Positions 29,888 through 39,784 of a stretch of 64,000 bases of DNA are shown here, piece after piece. A program made the position numbers and the translations under genes. Source of the DNA: Septoria linicola (lineage: Eukaryota > Ascomycota > Dothideomycetes > Mycosphaerellales > Mycosphaerellaceae); NCBI GenBank assembly GCA_024114885.1, contig CP099424.1, forward strand, positions 2,418,001 through 2,482,000, in the 5' to 3' direction. Each line of letters opens with the position of its first letter. Position 1 is the first letter of the stretch. The notes beneath the pieces are model-generated. The model worked only from the letters and a program-made list of their open reading frames with translations, had not been told where the DNA came from and did no database searches.

Positions 29888-32473
29888 ATGGGCAACAGCA
29901 CGTCCAAAGATGAGCGGAAGTCGGGGCGATCGAGCGGCGAGAGACAGCCTGGCTCCACCCAAGCACAGCAATCTCCCCAACAGGCCGCGACAGAAAGAAT
30001 AGCGGGACGAGTGTATGCGCGAGGGAACGGAAACGCGAGTGCGCGAGGCAGCTCCAGCAATCTTAATATCCTCCGTATAGGCCGAGGAGGACGAGATGCG
30101 GACGGCGAGGCAGCGCAGCCTGAACGGCCGCGGGAAACGAAGCAGGAGCGGGAGGCACGAAGGGCTGAGCGAGAACGGCAGGCACGGCTGAAGGAACGGG
30201 AACGAAGCATGCGTGAAGAACACGTAGACGGGGGCTATCTGGTTACACTGGGTGTGTACGTGGGCGTGGAAGACTACAACAAGCAGATCGTCCGGCAACT
30301 GCAGATCGAGCGCCGACTTGCTCCATTCTGGAAAGGACTTGACGACCACTCGGATGCATGGACAGAAGCCCAACTGGTTGCTGCTGCCAGAGGTCTACCC
30401 ATACCCGCTGCAGATGAGGTTCCGTCGGAAATGGCGAGGACTGCCTCACAGGCTTCATCGAATCACCAATCTTCGGAGGTCAATATGAACAGCCTAATGG
30501 TACCCATTACCGGACGATCACAGTCATATCAATCTGACAAATCGACGTCTCTGTCGGCATCTCATCCTGCCTTCTCGAACAGCTCCGGTCCGTCCTCACC
30601 CACCGGTGCAGGGACATCGTTGCTTCGAGGGCGCGCAAAGACACTTGCATCTCTCGCAACCGGAAGCAAGAGCCAATCGCCTGACCTTACGCCACAAGAG
30701 GTACGACTACCAAACGACCCGAATGTCAATGGTCAGCCTCTCCTGGCATACCTCTACAAGGATGCTTCAGAATGTCCCATCTGCTTCATGTACTATCCAC
30801 CATATCTGAATCACACACGATGTTGTGATCAGGCTATATGCTCCGAGTGCTTTGTACAGATCAAACGTCCGGATCCGCATCCCCCAGAGCATCAGCAGCC
30901 TGGACAGTCACTCCCACCTGAGGAAGAAGCAGAACAGCTAGTCTCAGAAGACGCAGCATGTCCATTTTGCGTGACGCCACAATTTGGCGTCACCTACGAA
31001 CCACCACCATTCCGGCGAGGTCTGGCATATGCACACCAGCAGAACGGTAGCCTGAGACCACAAGCTTCTGCTATGTCGTCTTCAACTTCGCTGCAATCGC
31101 CGGCAGGACGTCGTAGAGCGACCTCGTTGTCCGCAAATGCACCTGGGGTTGTCACCACCGATCGAGTGCGGCCTGATTGGGCACAGAAGCTAGCAGATGC
31201 AAGATCGAATGCCCTTCGTCGATCAGCTGCCGCGACCGCATTGCACAACGCGGCTTACATGCTTGGTAGGGACGGTGACGCTGGAGCTCGTGCTGGGTTC
31301 GCCATCGGTAGAAGGCGCAGAACTCTATTTGGCGATAGTCCGAGCGCCAGTGGTAGCGGGACGCCTCGCGAGGGTGACAGCAACGACATTGCCGGCGGCA
31401 GGAGTAGTTCGCGGAGAACGCGTGTCGAGGATCTGGAAGAGCTAATGATGATGGAGGCGATTAGATTGTCTTTGCAAGCTGAGGAAGAGAGGAAACAGAG
31501 AGATGAGAAACTTGCGGCAAAAGATGCGAAGAAGAGGGCCAAGTCTGACAAGAAGGAGGAGAAGAAGGCAGAGAAGGCAGCTAAGAAAAGTGGTCGCAGT
31601 AATTCGCTCTACCAAACCGGCACCAACGAGAGTGCAAGTAGCTGGGCTGGCACTAGCGGCATGGCTCGATCCACAAGCAACCTTGGTGCTCAGCCAACGA
31701 TACCAGAAGAGCAGGCTCATGGTAAAGGGAAGCAGCCTGCCCAGGACTTTGCAGGCTTCAACCCCATGACGGAACCTACCTCAACGTTAAATCGGCCCGC
31801 TTCTCCTCCCGCCTCTGCTGAAAGCGCACAGCAGCACTTGGAGGCACAACGAGCTCGATTCGAGTCAGTCTCTAGTCCAGTTCCGGCGCCGAGTAGGCCG
31901 ACTCATCATCTACGGGAAGCATCTGCTGTCTCTGGTGTGTCTTCGGCCGCCTCGTCCTTCATCGACTCTGGCCCGAATTCCAACTTCTCGTCCCACAATG
32001 CTAGCGGCATCGATGTTAGTACTGGTGGCGCTCAGCTCGACGGAACGACAGCACGATCTGGGACCGGTGCTCCAGCTGGTTGTGAGCCGATGCTCAACTT
32101 TCGCTCTTTAACAGCTATGATTGAGTCTGACGACAAGGCTCATTCGCAACATCTCGAGCATGCTGAATCACCTGGTCAGGCTACTGGTCAGCTGAAAGAG
32201 CCCTCGCCTGCCGGATCGCCTCACCTACCACCCACGTACCCTGCATCGATTGGCGGCAGCAATAGATCCAGGGGTGATAGCGGCGAGTCGTCAAGCTCTG
32301 CTCCACCGCCAGTATATGTCGAGCCACACCGTGAACCAGGCGTTACCCAAGTCAATGGTGACGATGAGATCAGACCTGCACCTCAAGCTATTACTGTCAC
32401 GAATGCGGATCATAAGGAGCCCTGCAGCGTTGAGCTACTAGACCATGGGCATGGCCAAGGTCACGTTACATAG
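29888..32473 (+). CDS. SIP5: SIP5-like protein
   Basis: Intronless gene for an 861-residue protein. The N terminus MGNSTSKDE fits N-myristoylation. It is followed by a basic/charged region and a block EEHVDGGYLVTLGVYVGVEDYNKQIVRQLQIERRLAPFWKGL conserved in SIP5. A RING-like cysteine motif starts near residue 297 (ECPICFMYYPPYLNHTRCC...CSECFVQIKR...CPFC), followed by FGVTYEPPPFRRG. The rest is long, disordered and Ser/Ala/Pro-rich, with a Lys/Glu coiled coil (ERKQRDEKLAAKDAKKRAKSD, ~535-565). Yeast Sip5 interacts with Snf1 kinase and the Reg1/Glc7 phosphatase, so a role in glucose signalling is suggested by family only. Fungal versions are much longer than yeast Sip5, as here. Confidence 0.9.
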   Translation: MGNSTSKDERKSGRSSGERQPGSTQAQQSPQQAATERIAGRVYARGNGNASARGSSSNLNILRIGRGGRDADGEAAQPERPRETKQEREARRAERERQARLKERERSMREEHVDGGYLVTLGVYVGVEDYNKQIVRQLQIERRLAPFWKGLDDHSDAWTEAQLVAAARGLPIPAADEVPSEMARTASQASSNHQSSEVNMNSLMVPITGRSQSYQSDKSTSLSASHPAFSNSSGPSSPTGAGTSLLRGRAKTLASLATGSKSQSPDLTPQEVRLPNDPNVNGQPLLAYLYKDASECPICFMYYPPYLNHTRCCDQAICSECFVQIKRPDPHPPEHQQPGQSLPPEEEAEQLVSEDAACPFCVTPQFGVTYEPPPFRRGLAYAHQQNGSLRPQASAMSSSTSLQSPAGRRRATSLSANAPGVVTTDRVRPDWAQKLADARSNALRRSAAATALHNAAYMLGRDGDAGARAGFAIGRRRRTLFGDSPSASGSGTPREGDSNDIAGGRSSSRRTRVEDLEELMMMEAIRLSLQAEEERKQRDEKLAAKDAKKRAKSDKKEEKKAEKAAKKSGRSNSLYQTGTNESASSWAGTSGMARSTSNLGAQPTIPEEQAHGKGKQPAQDFAGFNPMTEPTSTLNRPASPPASAESAQQHLEAQRARFESVSSPVPAPSRPTHHLREASAVSGVSSAASSFIDSGPNSNFSSHNASGIDVSTGGAQLDGTTARSGTGAPAGCEPMLNFRSLTAMIESDDKAHSQHLEHAESPGQATGQLKEPSPAGSPHLPPTYPASIGGSNRSRGDSGESSSSAPPPVYVEPHREPGVTQVNGDDEIRPAPQAITVTNADHKEPCSVELLDHGHGQGHVT

Positions 32474-33231
32474 GCATGACGATGTCATCATTATTTCGAA
32501 CAGTCATTCGTACGCGAGGTGGAAGTTTGGGCATTTGCAGAGCGCGATCCAGAATGGACAAGGAGTCAACGGAGTTTACAGTTCACATTTGACATTGCAC
32601 CATAGAGGCAGGGGGAGCGATGGAGCAGCACGCCGGGAAAGGCAAGCACAGGCGTATTTTGTGGAGAGCATAGCAAGGACAAAGTGGGCGACAAACTGTA
32701 CTTGTGGTAGCGGAGCAAGTGAGTAGGTCGAATAAGATGAGAGACTAGTTCTACGTCGAACGACAATCTTACTCCTGCCACAAGAATTCGACGCCTGTGA
32801 CATGTTGCGATCTACGTCTAGTACGGCATGGTCCTCAAAAGACCTGACGGCATTCTCACATAGTAGACCTGCTGAGTATCTCCATTCTGACCAAACGTTG
32901 ATGATATCCTTGGCCGGCAAAGGCGAGGCTTCGTTGAGGTTCGCGTTGCCGATTCTCCACGTGCAGACCCCTGCAAGGCCACGTCATGGCTACCAACAGC
33001 TTTGCACTTCAACATTCGTCTCGCGGAAACGTTTCGTGCAGCGTATGCGAACCAAAAAGCCGCGCAGTCCAGTGTACTACACACTCAACATCCATTCTCG
33101 GATCGTGTGATGATTCGCGACGAGAGCGACTCCTGAGACTCGTCAGCGCGCTATTTCGATTGATCCTGGTTCCTGGTCAGCCCATGGGTCAGGAACGGCC
33201 TTGAAATCGAGACGTCCCAGCAACGCCCAGC
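32474..33231. other. Intergenic region
   Basis: 3' flank of the SIP5-like gene and promoter of the alpha/beta hydrolase. No feature was recognised. Confidence 0.5.
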
Positions 33232-34785
33232 ATGAGCTCGTCGCGACCACCACCGCCGACTTCGTCTCCGCCGAACGACGAGGCTATCGAGATGGACGGC
33301 ACACCACAGAGTCCGGGCGGTGGCGGTGTTGATCGGCGCAAATCATTCCTGCCCAACCTACTGCCGCACTCGTACACCGACACGCGAGACAAGAGACAAT
33401 ACATCGCAGTAAACAACCGCCCGCGATGGATGCTGCATCTACAAGCCACTTTCTGGCGAGTGCTGATGCAGTTGGGCATGTTCTTCCACCGCTTTGCATC
33501 TCCGCGACCGCCGAAGCCGTCTTTCTGGCGCATGATTGACAGCACGGTGTCCGGCAGTCCTGGCCAAATATGCCTCTACTTCTACACTCCGCCCGATTAC
33601 GACACGCAAAAGCGATTATGGACTGGCCGACCAGAATCATTCGATAGCGACGAGGAGGAGATGCAGTCTCCGCGCGATCGCCAAAGGACGAGGATGAGCA
33701 TTGGATCGATCGGAGGGGAGTTGCGCAGGAAGAGTAGAAGTGCTCGTCGATGGGGCGGCTATCCTGTGATTATCAATTTCCACGGTGGTGGTTTCACCTT
33801 GGGGTCACCTCACGACGATGCCAGATGGGCCGGTACTGTCGTGCAGGAGCTGAATGCTCTGGTTGTGTCGGTAGACTACCGCCGAGCACCTGAGTATCCC
33901 TTCCCCACGGCAGTGGAAGATGGCGTCGATGCGGTACTATGGCTACACAAGCACGCGGATGAGCTCGGTCTCGATCGTAGCAAGATCCTGCTGTCGGGCT
34001 TCTCATCCGGCGGAAATATGGCGTTTACGGTTCCGTTGCGGCTCTACGATCAATTGACAGGTTTCCATCGCGAAGAGGCTACTGCGCAGCCGCAAGACGG
34101 TAGCGAAGCCGGCAAGGGCTACACATATCGTCCATCGTCCGCTGACGACTCGGCATCTAGCAGCTCAACCAGAGTGCCGGTCGATCCAAACAATCACATT
34201 CTCGATCCGAATGGGCCGCCGCCACCTGTGCCTGGCAACCTGCCCAAAAACTCGACCACGTTCAGAGAACAGAACATCGAAGCGCCCGAGATTCAGATTC
34301 GGGGCATCGTACCTTGGTATCCATCTCTGGACTACACGAGAACCCGCGAAGAGCGTCGTGCTACCGGTCTGCGGGCGGACCAGGAATTGCCCGCATTCTT
34401 CACCAACCTATTCGACGACTCGTACCTACATCCTCCTAAAGACGTCACCCTAGACTCGCCATACTTGTCACCAGCGGTGGCGCCAACAGACCTCTTACGC
34501 AACGCCCTGCCAGACGAGATCATCATGCACACTTGCGAGTACGACATGTTATTGGACGAAGGACAAATGTTCTACAATCGCCTGACATCAGATGAGATCG
34601 GCAAGAACGTCACCTACACCATGGTACCGGGTGTGCCTCATGGTTGGGACAAAGCGCCCAATCCCTTACGCCCGACACCTGGAGTGAGAGAATACTATCT
34701 CAAAGCCTGCAAAGAAATGCGACGCATTTTGGGTGAGCGTCGCGTTGATAGTATGGCGATGCCAAGACAGAGTGTGGTCAATTGA
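33232..34785 (+). CDS. Alpha/beta hydrolase, HSL-type lipase/esterase
   Basis: Intronless gene for a 517-residue serine hydrolase of the hormone-sensitive-lipase group. The oxyanion-hole motif is INFHGGGFTLGSPHDDARW. VSVDYRRAPEYPFP follows, and the nucleophile elbow is LLSGFSSGGNMAF. The probable acid is in HTCEYDMLLDEGQMF and the histidine in MVPGVPHGWDK. Inserts of low complexity occur before the HGGG motif (residues ~130-170, basic and Ser-rich) and between the nucleophile and acid (residues ~280-345), making it longer than bacterial relatives. A hydrophobic stretch near ~70-90 (LQATFWRVLMQLGMFF) may help it sit on membranes. It probably hydrolyses esters of small or lipid substrates. The physiological substrate is unknown. 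Confidence 0.9.
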   Translation: MSSSRPPPPTSSPPNDEAIEMDGTPQSPGGGGVDRRKSFLPNLLPHSYTDTRDKRQYIAVNNRPRWMLHLQATFWRVLMQLGMFFHRFASPRPPKPSFWRMIDSTVSGSPGQICLYFYTPPDYDTQKRLWTGRPESFDSDEEEMQSPRDRQRTRMSIGSIGGELRRKSRSARRWGGYPVIINFHGGGFTLGSPHDDARWAGTVVQELNALVVSVDYRRAPEYPFPTAVEDGVDAVLWLHKHADELGLDRSKILLSGFSSGGNMAFTVPLRLYDQLTGFHREEATAQPQDGSEAGKGYTYRPSSADDSASSSSTRVPVDPNNHILDPNGPPPPVPGNLPKNSTTFREQNIEAPEIQIRGIVPWYPSLDYTRTREERRATGLRADQELPAFFTNLFDDSYLHPPKDVTLDSPYLSPAVAPTDLLRNALPDEIIMHTCEYDMLLDEGQMFYNRLTSDEIGKNVTYTMVPGVPHGWDKAPNPLRPTPGVREYYLKACKEMRRILGERRVDSMAMPRQSVVN

Positions 34786-35340
34786 AACATTTGTCCTTTG
34801 CTTTAGCGTTTGTGTTTGATGCTTAGCGACTAAATGTTTATAGGTCTTTTAGTGCCGCAGATCGGCTTTCACAAGCAACAAGTACAATCTTCACCTCAAC
34901 AGAATCATCAGCGGATTGCTCCTGGCGCACTGTGCGAGATTCGAGACAATGGCAAGTCCAGCAGCATGGCGATTCAGTACGACAAAGACGATGGTAGGAC
35001 GTTGCCTTCTCACATCTCACTCCTAGTTCGTCCTTTGGGACACTTTGTGAGACAGTCTGGCACCAGATGTTCAGTATGCCTGCGCTCATCGTGATACATA
35101 TAGGATGTGCTCGATTTCGCCGACCCCAAGCAGTGTACATCGGATCCATGAACCAGTGACAAGGAGTGTTTGCTAGTGATCGTGTTCGCAAACACCAGGC
35201 ACATTCACTCGTCGAAAGTAACCTTGCCTTTCCAAGCGCACATGCTATCTCCAGCAAGCTCAAAGAACAACAGCACTGCCGCTCGAGCAACAACAGACAC
35301 GGGCCACCTGATCCATTCGGCAACCGATCAAGATGCACAG
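34786..35340. other. Intergenic region
   Basis: Between the hydrolase and the hypothetical gene at 35341. No recognisable feature. A frame upstream of 35341 stays open back to 35170, so the following gene could start earlier. Confidence 0.4.
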
Positions 35341-36342
35341 ATGGGCGATAGTCCTCCACCACTACCCAGTCTCCACCATTCTACCGACAACCACGACCCG
35401 TCCGACCACGACATCACCCTCAGATATCCCTCTGGCCATATCGAGCACTTCTCTTTCGGCAAACGCATTCAAAGAAAATCCCACCGCTACGCTCGCCCCA
35501 TCTCTCCAATCGAGGACATCATCCGCACTATCGAAGTGATCCACATCCAGAATGGCACTTATACAAAAGCCGAACTCGAAATCATATCAATAATCATCCG
35601 CACAGCATTTCACAACAGCGAGCAACTAGCTTCTATCCCAACCTTTCCCTCCTTCCAAGCCCTCATAAACACCTTCCTCCCTTTCCCCGTCCCACTCCCC
35701 GCCAACCCACCCCCTCAGCCCAGACCTCATATCCCACTTCTTCAACCAGCTCCACGACCGCGCCATCGCACATCTCTCGCCGCTTCTTTGAACGGCGCAG
35801 CCACTCGCTTCCTTACCAGCCTCATCTTCTACAACAGAATCCACCGTACGGCGAACTCCTCCCCTGCCTCCCTCCCTCCCTCCCTCCTCAGCACCATTTT
35901 CCTTGCAGCAGACCAACCTCCAACGCCATCAGATTTTTATGTCCATCTCGGATCAGGTGTAGGGCCACACATGTATGCAAGCATGCCCTCGAAAAACGGG
36001 ATGTACGAGTTTTTGGTATTTGAGAGAGAGGGAAGGAAGGAAGGGTTTTGTGCGGTTGCACTGCCCTCCACCTCCACCTCTTTGCAATTTTCAGAGACGA
36101 GAGAGATGTACATTGTGCGGATTTGGATCAGCGACATTGCAATGGAAAGAACAGTGGGTGGGGGAGTGAGGAGGATGAGGATGGGGAGGGGAGGGGGAGA
36201 TGTGGGATTGAAGAAAGGAGACTTTTTTTTTTTTTTTTGAAAAAATGAAGCTGTGAAGCAGTGGTTGAGGAGGAGGAGGAGGGCGGATGTGGTGTTGGTG
36301 AATAATTTGGTTTTTTTGCGCCGGAGACGGATGAGGGGTTGA
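35341..36342 (+). CDS. Hypothetical protein, 3' end uncertain
   Basis: I do not recognise this protein. From ATG 35341 it reads MGDSPPPLPSLHHS, then TLRYPSGHIEHFSFGKRI, a helical block PIEDIIRTIEVIHIQNGTY and EFLVFEREGRKEGFCAV...REMYIVRIWISDIAME. The frame meets TGA at 36238-36240, right after 16 consecutive T. Beyond that stop the same frame continues with KQWLRRRRRADVVLVNNLVF to a TGA at 36342. The T-run followed by AAG/CAG looks like the pyrimidine tract and acceptor of an intron whose donor would lie in the GTGGGT/GTGAGG region near 36150. On that model the stop is intronic and the protein ends ...RADVVLVNNLVFLRRR. The middle of the gene is proline-rich and low in complexity. Confidence 0.42.
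36223..36238 (+). repeat. 16-base poly-T tract
   Basis: Sixteen consecutive T, followed by GAAAAAATGAAG. It either encodes a run of Phe before a stop or is the polypyrimidine tract of an intron. Homopolymers this long are also prone to length errors. Confidence 0.8.
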
Positions 36343-37007
36343 GGGAGATTTTGGGGAGGGAGGGAGGGAGGGGAGGAGGGGGGATGCAGGTTGTTAGTAC
36401 GAGGGCGCTTGTTGTGCCGAGGAGGAGGAGGAGGGTGGGGGATGAAGAGGAAGAGGGTTGGTGAGGCTGAGGGAAGGAAGAGGAGGACGCGAACCAGTGG
36501 TCTGTTGACGCCGCCGCCGTCTGAGGGGCAAGGTGCTGAGGGAGGAAGAGGATGGTTTGATGGAGAGGAGTGGCGAGGATGAAGACTGGACGTGGCGGCA
36601 GTATGTGTATGAGGCGGGGAGTGTGAGTTGGAGGGATCAGCCGGGAGTATATCATATTTCTGTCAAGAAATGATAGATTTTTGCTCACAAGGCCATAATT
36701 CGTGGTGTCGTGTCATCGTGAATCATCCTCCTTTTCGTATTTGGCGCCTAGAATCTCCTTTCTCGTTGGCGTGTTTCCTCTCTGCAGTCGCATAGACCGT
36801 GTATTCCCCTTCCACCTTCTCCTCCGTTAAGACCCCTCTTCATCGCCTCAGCACCATTGATACCCTTGCTCGACACTCGCTGCTCTATGCTGCACCTCTC
36901 GAGCCCCGTGTCCACGTCATATTTGTTTTGCGAAAGTTTGGCATGATGCTCGACCCTTCCCGGTCAAGTACCTGGGTATTGCATCCGGTTCAGCCCACAA
37001 TCAAGAG
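36343..37007. other. Purine-rich low-complexity spacer
   Basis: 36343-36600 is strongly purine-biased (GGA and GGGA repeats, for example GGGAGGGAGGGAGGG near 36356), giving long open but meaningless frames on both strands. No gene is supported. Confidence 0.5.
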
Positions 37008-37674
37008 CTAGCTGTGCTGATAGTGCTGGTATCCTGCCCACGAGATGTACAGCACCATGCAATACAAACACGCGACAACTAGTGCATCAAGTGTTGCATA
37101 CCATGGATGAGCCTTCCATGTTGCAGCCAGGAGGCTCATCGCCAGAAAGACCGCCAGCAGTGCAATCGGCAGTGAGTACCAAAGTGTCCCAGCATCACCT
37201 GCGTAACGAAGGAATGCGCCAGATAGTAGAATGGCAAAACCCTCGATGACGCAGTACGGCCAGCAGGAGTAGATTTTGCTGCGCTCGATTTCGCGTTATG
37301 TGGTTCGCGATTGGGAAGGTTCTCGTTTTCGGAGGACCAGCTTGCGTGAGCTGAGGATGAGCAATGTATGGCGGTGGTGGAGGCGCGGCTTGTGTGAACT
37401 GGAGGTAGGCAACATAAGGCGGTAGGTAAGGCGCGGCTTGCGCGAATTGAGGATAGGGCGTGTAAGTCGGCGGTGGACTCAGGTGGACTCGCTGCCTTCT
37501 GTAGTGGGCGTGGCGAGCATCGATGAGGTGAGCCCTGGTTCTGTACGTGATCGGCGGCCTCAAGCCAAGGCAGTGGGCGTACAGTTTCAACCCATCAATG
37601 TGCATCGTGTCGTAGTGCGGTTCGACGGCAAAGTCGATTGGGGTTGAGTTTTGCGATGGCACAGCGAAGGACAT
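37008..37674 (-). CDS. Hypothetical proline-rich protein with three C-terminal membrane segments
   Basis: The first part (ATG 37674, MSFAVPSQNSTPIDFAVEPH) is soluble. It contains YRTRAHLIDARHAHYRRQ and then a tandem repeat of 16 residues (PQFAQAAPYLPPYVA, LQFTQAAPPPPPYIA, PQLTQAGPP). About 90 bases on, another frame reads KIYSCWPYCVIEGFAILLSG, then LWYSLPIALLAVFLAMSLLA and LDALVVACLYCMVLYISWAG and ends at 37008. It has three clear hydrophobic helices and no stops. The switch in frame near 37265-37300 should be an intron or a frame error, but no good donor is visible and the exact join is unresolved. Family and function are unknown. Confidence 0.5.
37340..37457 (-). repeat. 48-bp tandem repeat, about 2.4 copies
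   Basis: Units begin at 37340, 37388 and 37436, each starting GCTTG on the plus strand. They encode the imperfect 16-residue proline/alanine repeat on the minus strand. The copies differ at several positions, mostly third bases. Confidence 0.75.
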
Positions 37675-38569
37675 GATTGAGCTGGAAAGCCGAGTTGATG
37701 TCAGTGGGGTCACAGTGCCAGTGAGGTTTTAGTGTCGCTCTATGGGGTTCTCACCTTTGTGGTGAAGCAGCGGCGATGTCAGATGAAGCACTGGCGATGT
37801 CTCGCAGGTGTTGAGGTCGTTGAGGTGCTGCTAAGCAAGGCTGAAGTGTATGCCAGTCGAGCGCCGCCAGTGAGAAGTGAGTTGGAGCTTACATGTGCTG
37901 AAGATCTTTCCGAAGGGCGGTGATGCTTGTATCAATGAACGATACTGTCGGACTGTTGCTACAGGATGTTGTCAAGAATCGCGATGTGTTGGTTTTGGTG
38001 CAATGTTGAATGTGAAAAGAGGAGAAGAAGAGCTGCGAAGGTAGCACTAACTTCTTGACCGATTTGAGTGGCTCTTCAAAGTGAGATTCAAGCCAGGTTA
38101 GACACCGCTCCTCTCTTCACTCACGATCCGGCGGCCAATGAGCTTGCTTGAATGGAAGATATGGACCCACTTGACTTCTCTGCAAACCTCACATTGCTCT
38201 TCAATTGCACTTTTTGCGGTCACCGACGGCTGCAATGTGTTTCGATTGAGCGCTGTACCGATATCCGTGGACAAATAGTGTGGCTGCCTAGCTGCTGTGA
38301 TTTTAATTGGCAGCTAGCCGAGACGTAAGTGAATGAAAGTGCACGCCAAGAAAGTCGATGGCAGTGGCTGAGCCGGAGAAGCGGCCACGTGCTGCATTTC
38401 TATTCACGCCGACGTCCATACTGTACAAAGGTCAGCGAAGCCAAAGCTGCGACCCACTAGATTCTCTAACAACAACACAAACGCCGTAGCATATGCACAT
38501 GTCATGTCGTGCCATGACGATTTCATGCCCCCATCATTCATGACTCCCAAACTCCTACGCTGAAATGCT
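37675..38569. other. Intergenic region
   Basis: Upstream of the proline-rich gene and downstream of PRMT1. No recognisable feature. Confidence 0.5.
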
Positions 38570-39784
38570 CTAGCACATCTTGTACTCACAGTGACCATCC
38601 GCAATGCGGTGCTGGTCCTGAGTCTCAAGCTTGTAATCAATTGCAATGTCCAAATCTCTGTGTTTGATGTTGTTCGGTCGGCACTCGAGCTGACCAGTGA
38701 TGTGCTCGCCAGCCTCGGCGGTAATGACGTCTGCGAGGTAGAAGACTGTTTGCTTCCAGTGGGTGTACTTTGTGTGAGGACCAGTGCTGAAACGCACAGG
38801 CTTGTGGCAGGCGGAGAACTCGATATCGAACCACATGATGAGGGCGTGGATGTAGTCTGTTCGGCGGACAGTGATGTCGTATGGCAGCTTGAATGCGAGA
38901 TCGTCAACCGTGCAGGTGTACAAGTCGAGGGTGAGGACAGCAGATGGGTCGGTGACCACAGCCTTGAGCTCGACAGTGTCGACGAGTGGCTCGGTGAGGG
39001 CGGTGTGCTTCAATGGGGTGTAGTCGAAGCCGTAGACGTTGTCCCAGACTGGTACATGTTAGCACATCACCACGAGGTCCAAAGCAGGTCAACGCACAGC
39101 CAATCTTCTCGTCCTTGTAGTCTCCGTCCTCGATACCGGCCATGAAAATGGTGGCCTTGTCTGGGAAGATCAGGCCCTTTCCGTCCTTGCGGAGGTATCG
39201 GTCACGAGCCCAGAGGACAGTGTCCAACATGCTCTCGTACAGCAGAGCGTAGCCCATCCACTCGGAAATGATGATGTCGACTTCGGGGAAAGGAAGCTGG
39301 ACCTCCTCCATCTTGCCCTGCAGGAGCGTGATCTTGTCCGACATGCCGTTGGCCTCGACAATCTCGCGGGCCTTGTAGATGATGGTGGACATGTCGACGC
39401 CAATCACGTGCTTTGCGCCAGCCTTGACCGCGAACCTGTTGCAACATCACGTATCAGTCTTTCTGCGCCACTGTTTTCTCATCGTTCCTGCGCCGAATTC
39501 GAATTGTGCTTATTTCGAGGCGAACAAGAGTTGGAAGCTTGAAACTAAGGAAGGAGTAATGTGTACATGCTCAGGATGGATGTACCGCATCCGACATCGA
39601 GGACGACCTTGTCCTTGAACAGGTGCTTGTTGTTGTAGATTGAGTCGCGGTAGCTCTTCGTTCGCACCTCGTCTTTCAGCATTTCCTCGTGGATGCCGTG
39701 GTGGTTGTAGCTGTTGAAGTAGTGCGCTTCGCTGTGGGCCATGCCGGCCATCGGGTCGCTCGTCGGCTGCTTGTTGTCTGCCAT
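38570..39784 (-). CDS. HMT1: Protein arginine N-methyltransferase 1 (HMT1/RmtA)
   Basis: Predicted 344-residue type I protein arginine methyltransferase, with exons 39784-39567, 39435-39098 and 39048-38570. The PRMT hallmarks are all there: EAHYFNSYNHHGIHEEMLKD at the start, motif I VLDVGCGTSILSM, KHVIGVDMS, the double-E loop SEWMGYALLYESM, and the THW loop TKYTHWKQTVFYL. The SAM-binding Rossmann half and the C-terminal beta barrel are both complete. It makes asymmetric dimethylarginine on RNA-binding proteins and histone H4R3 in the nucleus and cytoplasm. The second intron (donor GTGCGT, acceptor ACCAG) is needed to join KIG to FWDNVYGFDY. The start ATGGCAGAC has a good context. Confidence 0.95.

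Noticed and set aside
29677..30373. Minus-strand open frames over the start of the SIP5-like gene
   Set aside because: Arg/Ser/Pro-rich antisense shadows of a conserved N-terminal coding region.
36128..36688. Minus-strand Pro/Ser-rich open frame of about 186 residues
   Set aside because: It is a product of the purine-rich low-complexity DNA and overlaps the end of the plus-strand hypothetical gene; it has no conserved segment.
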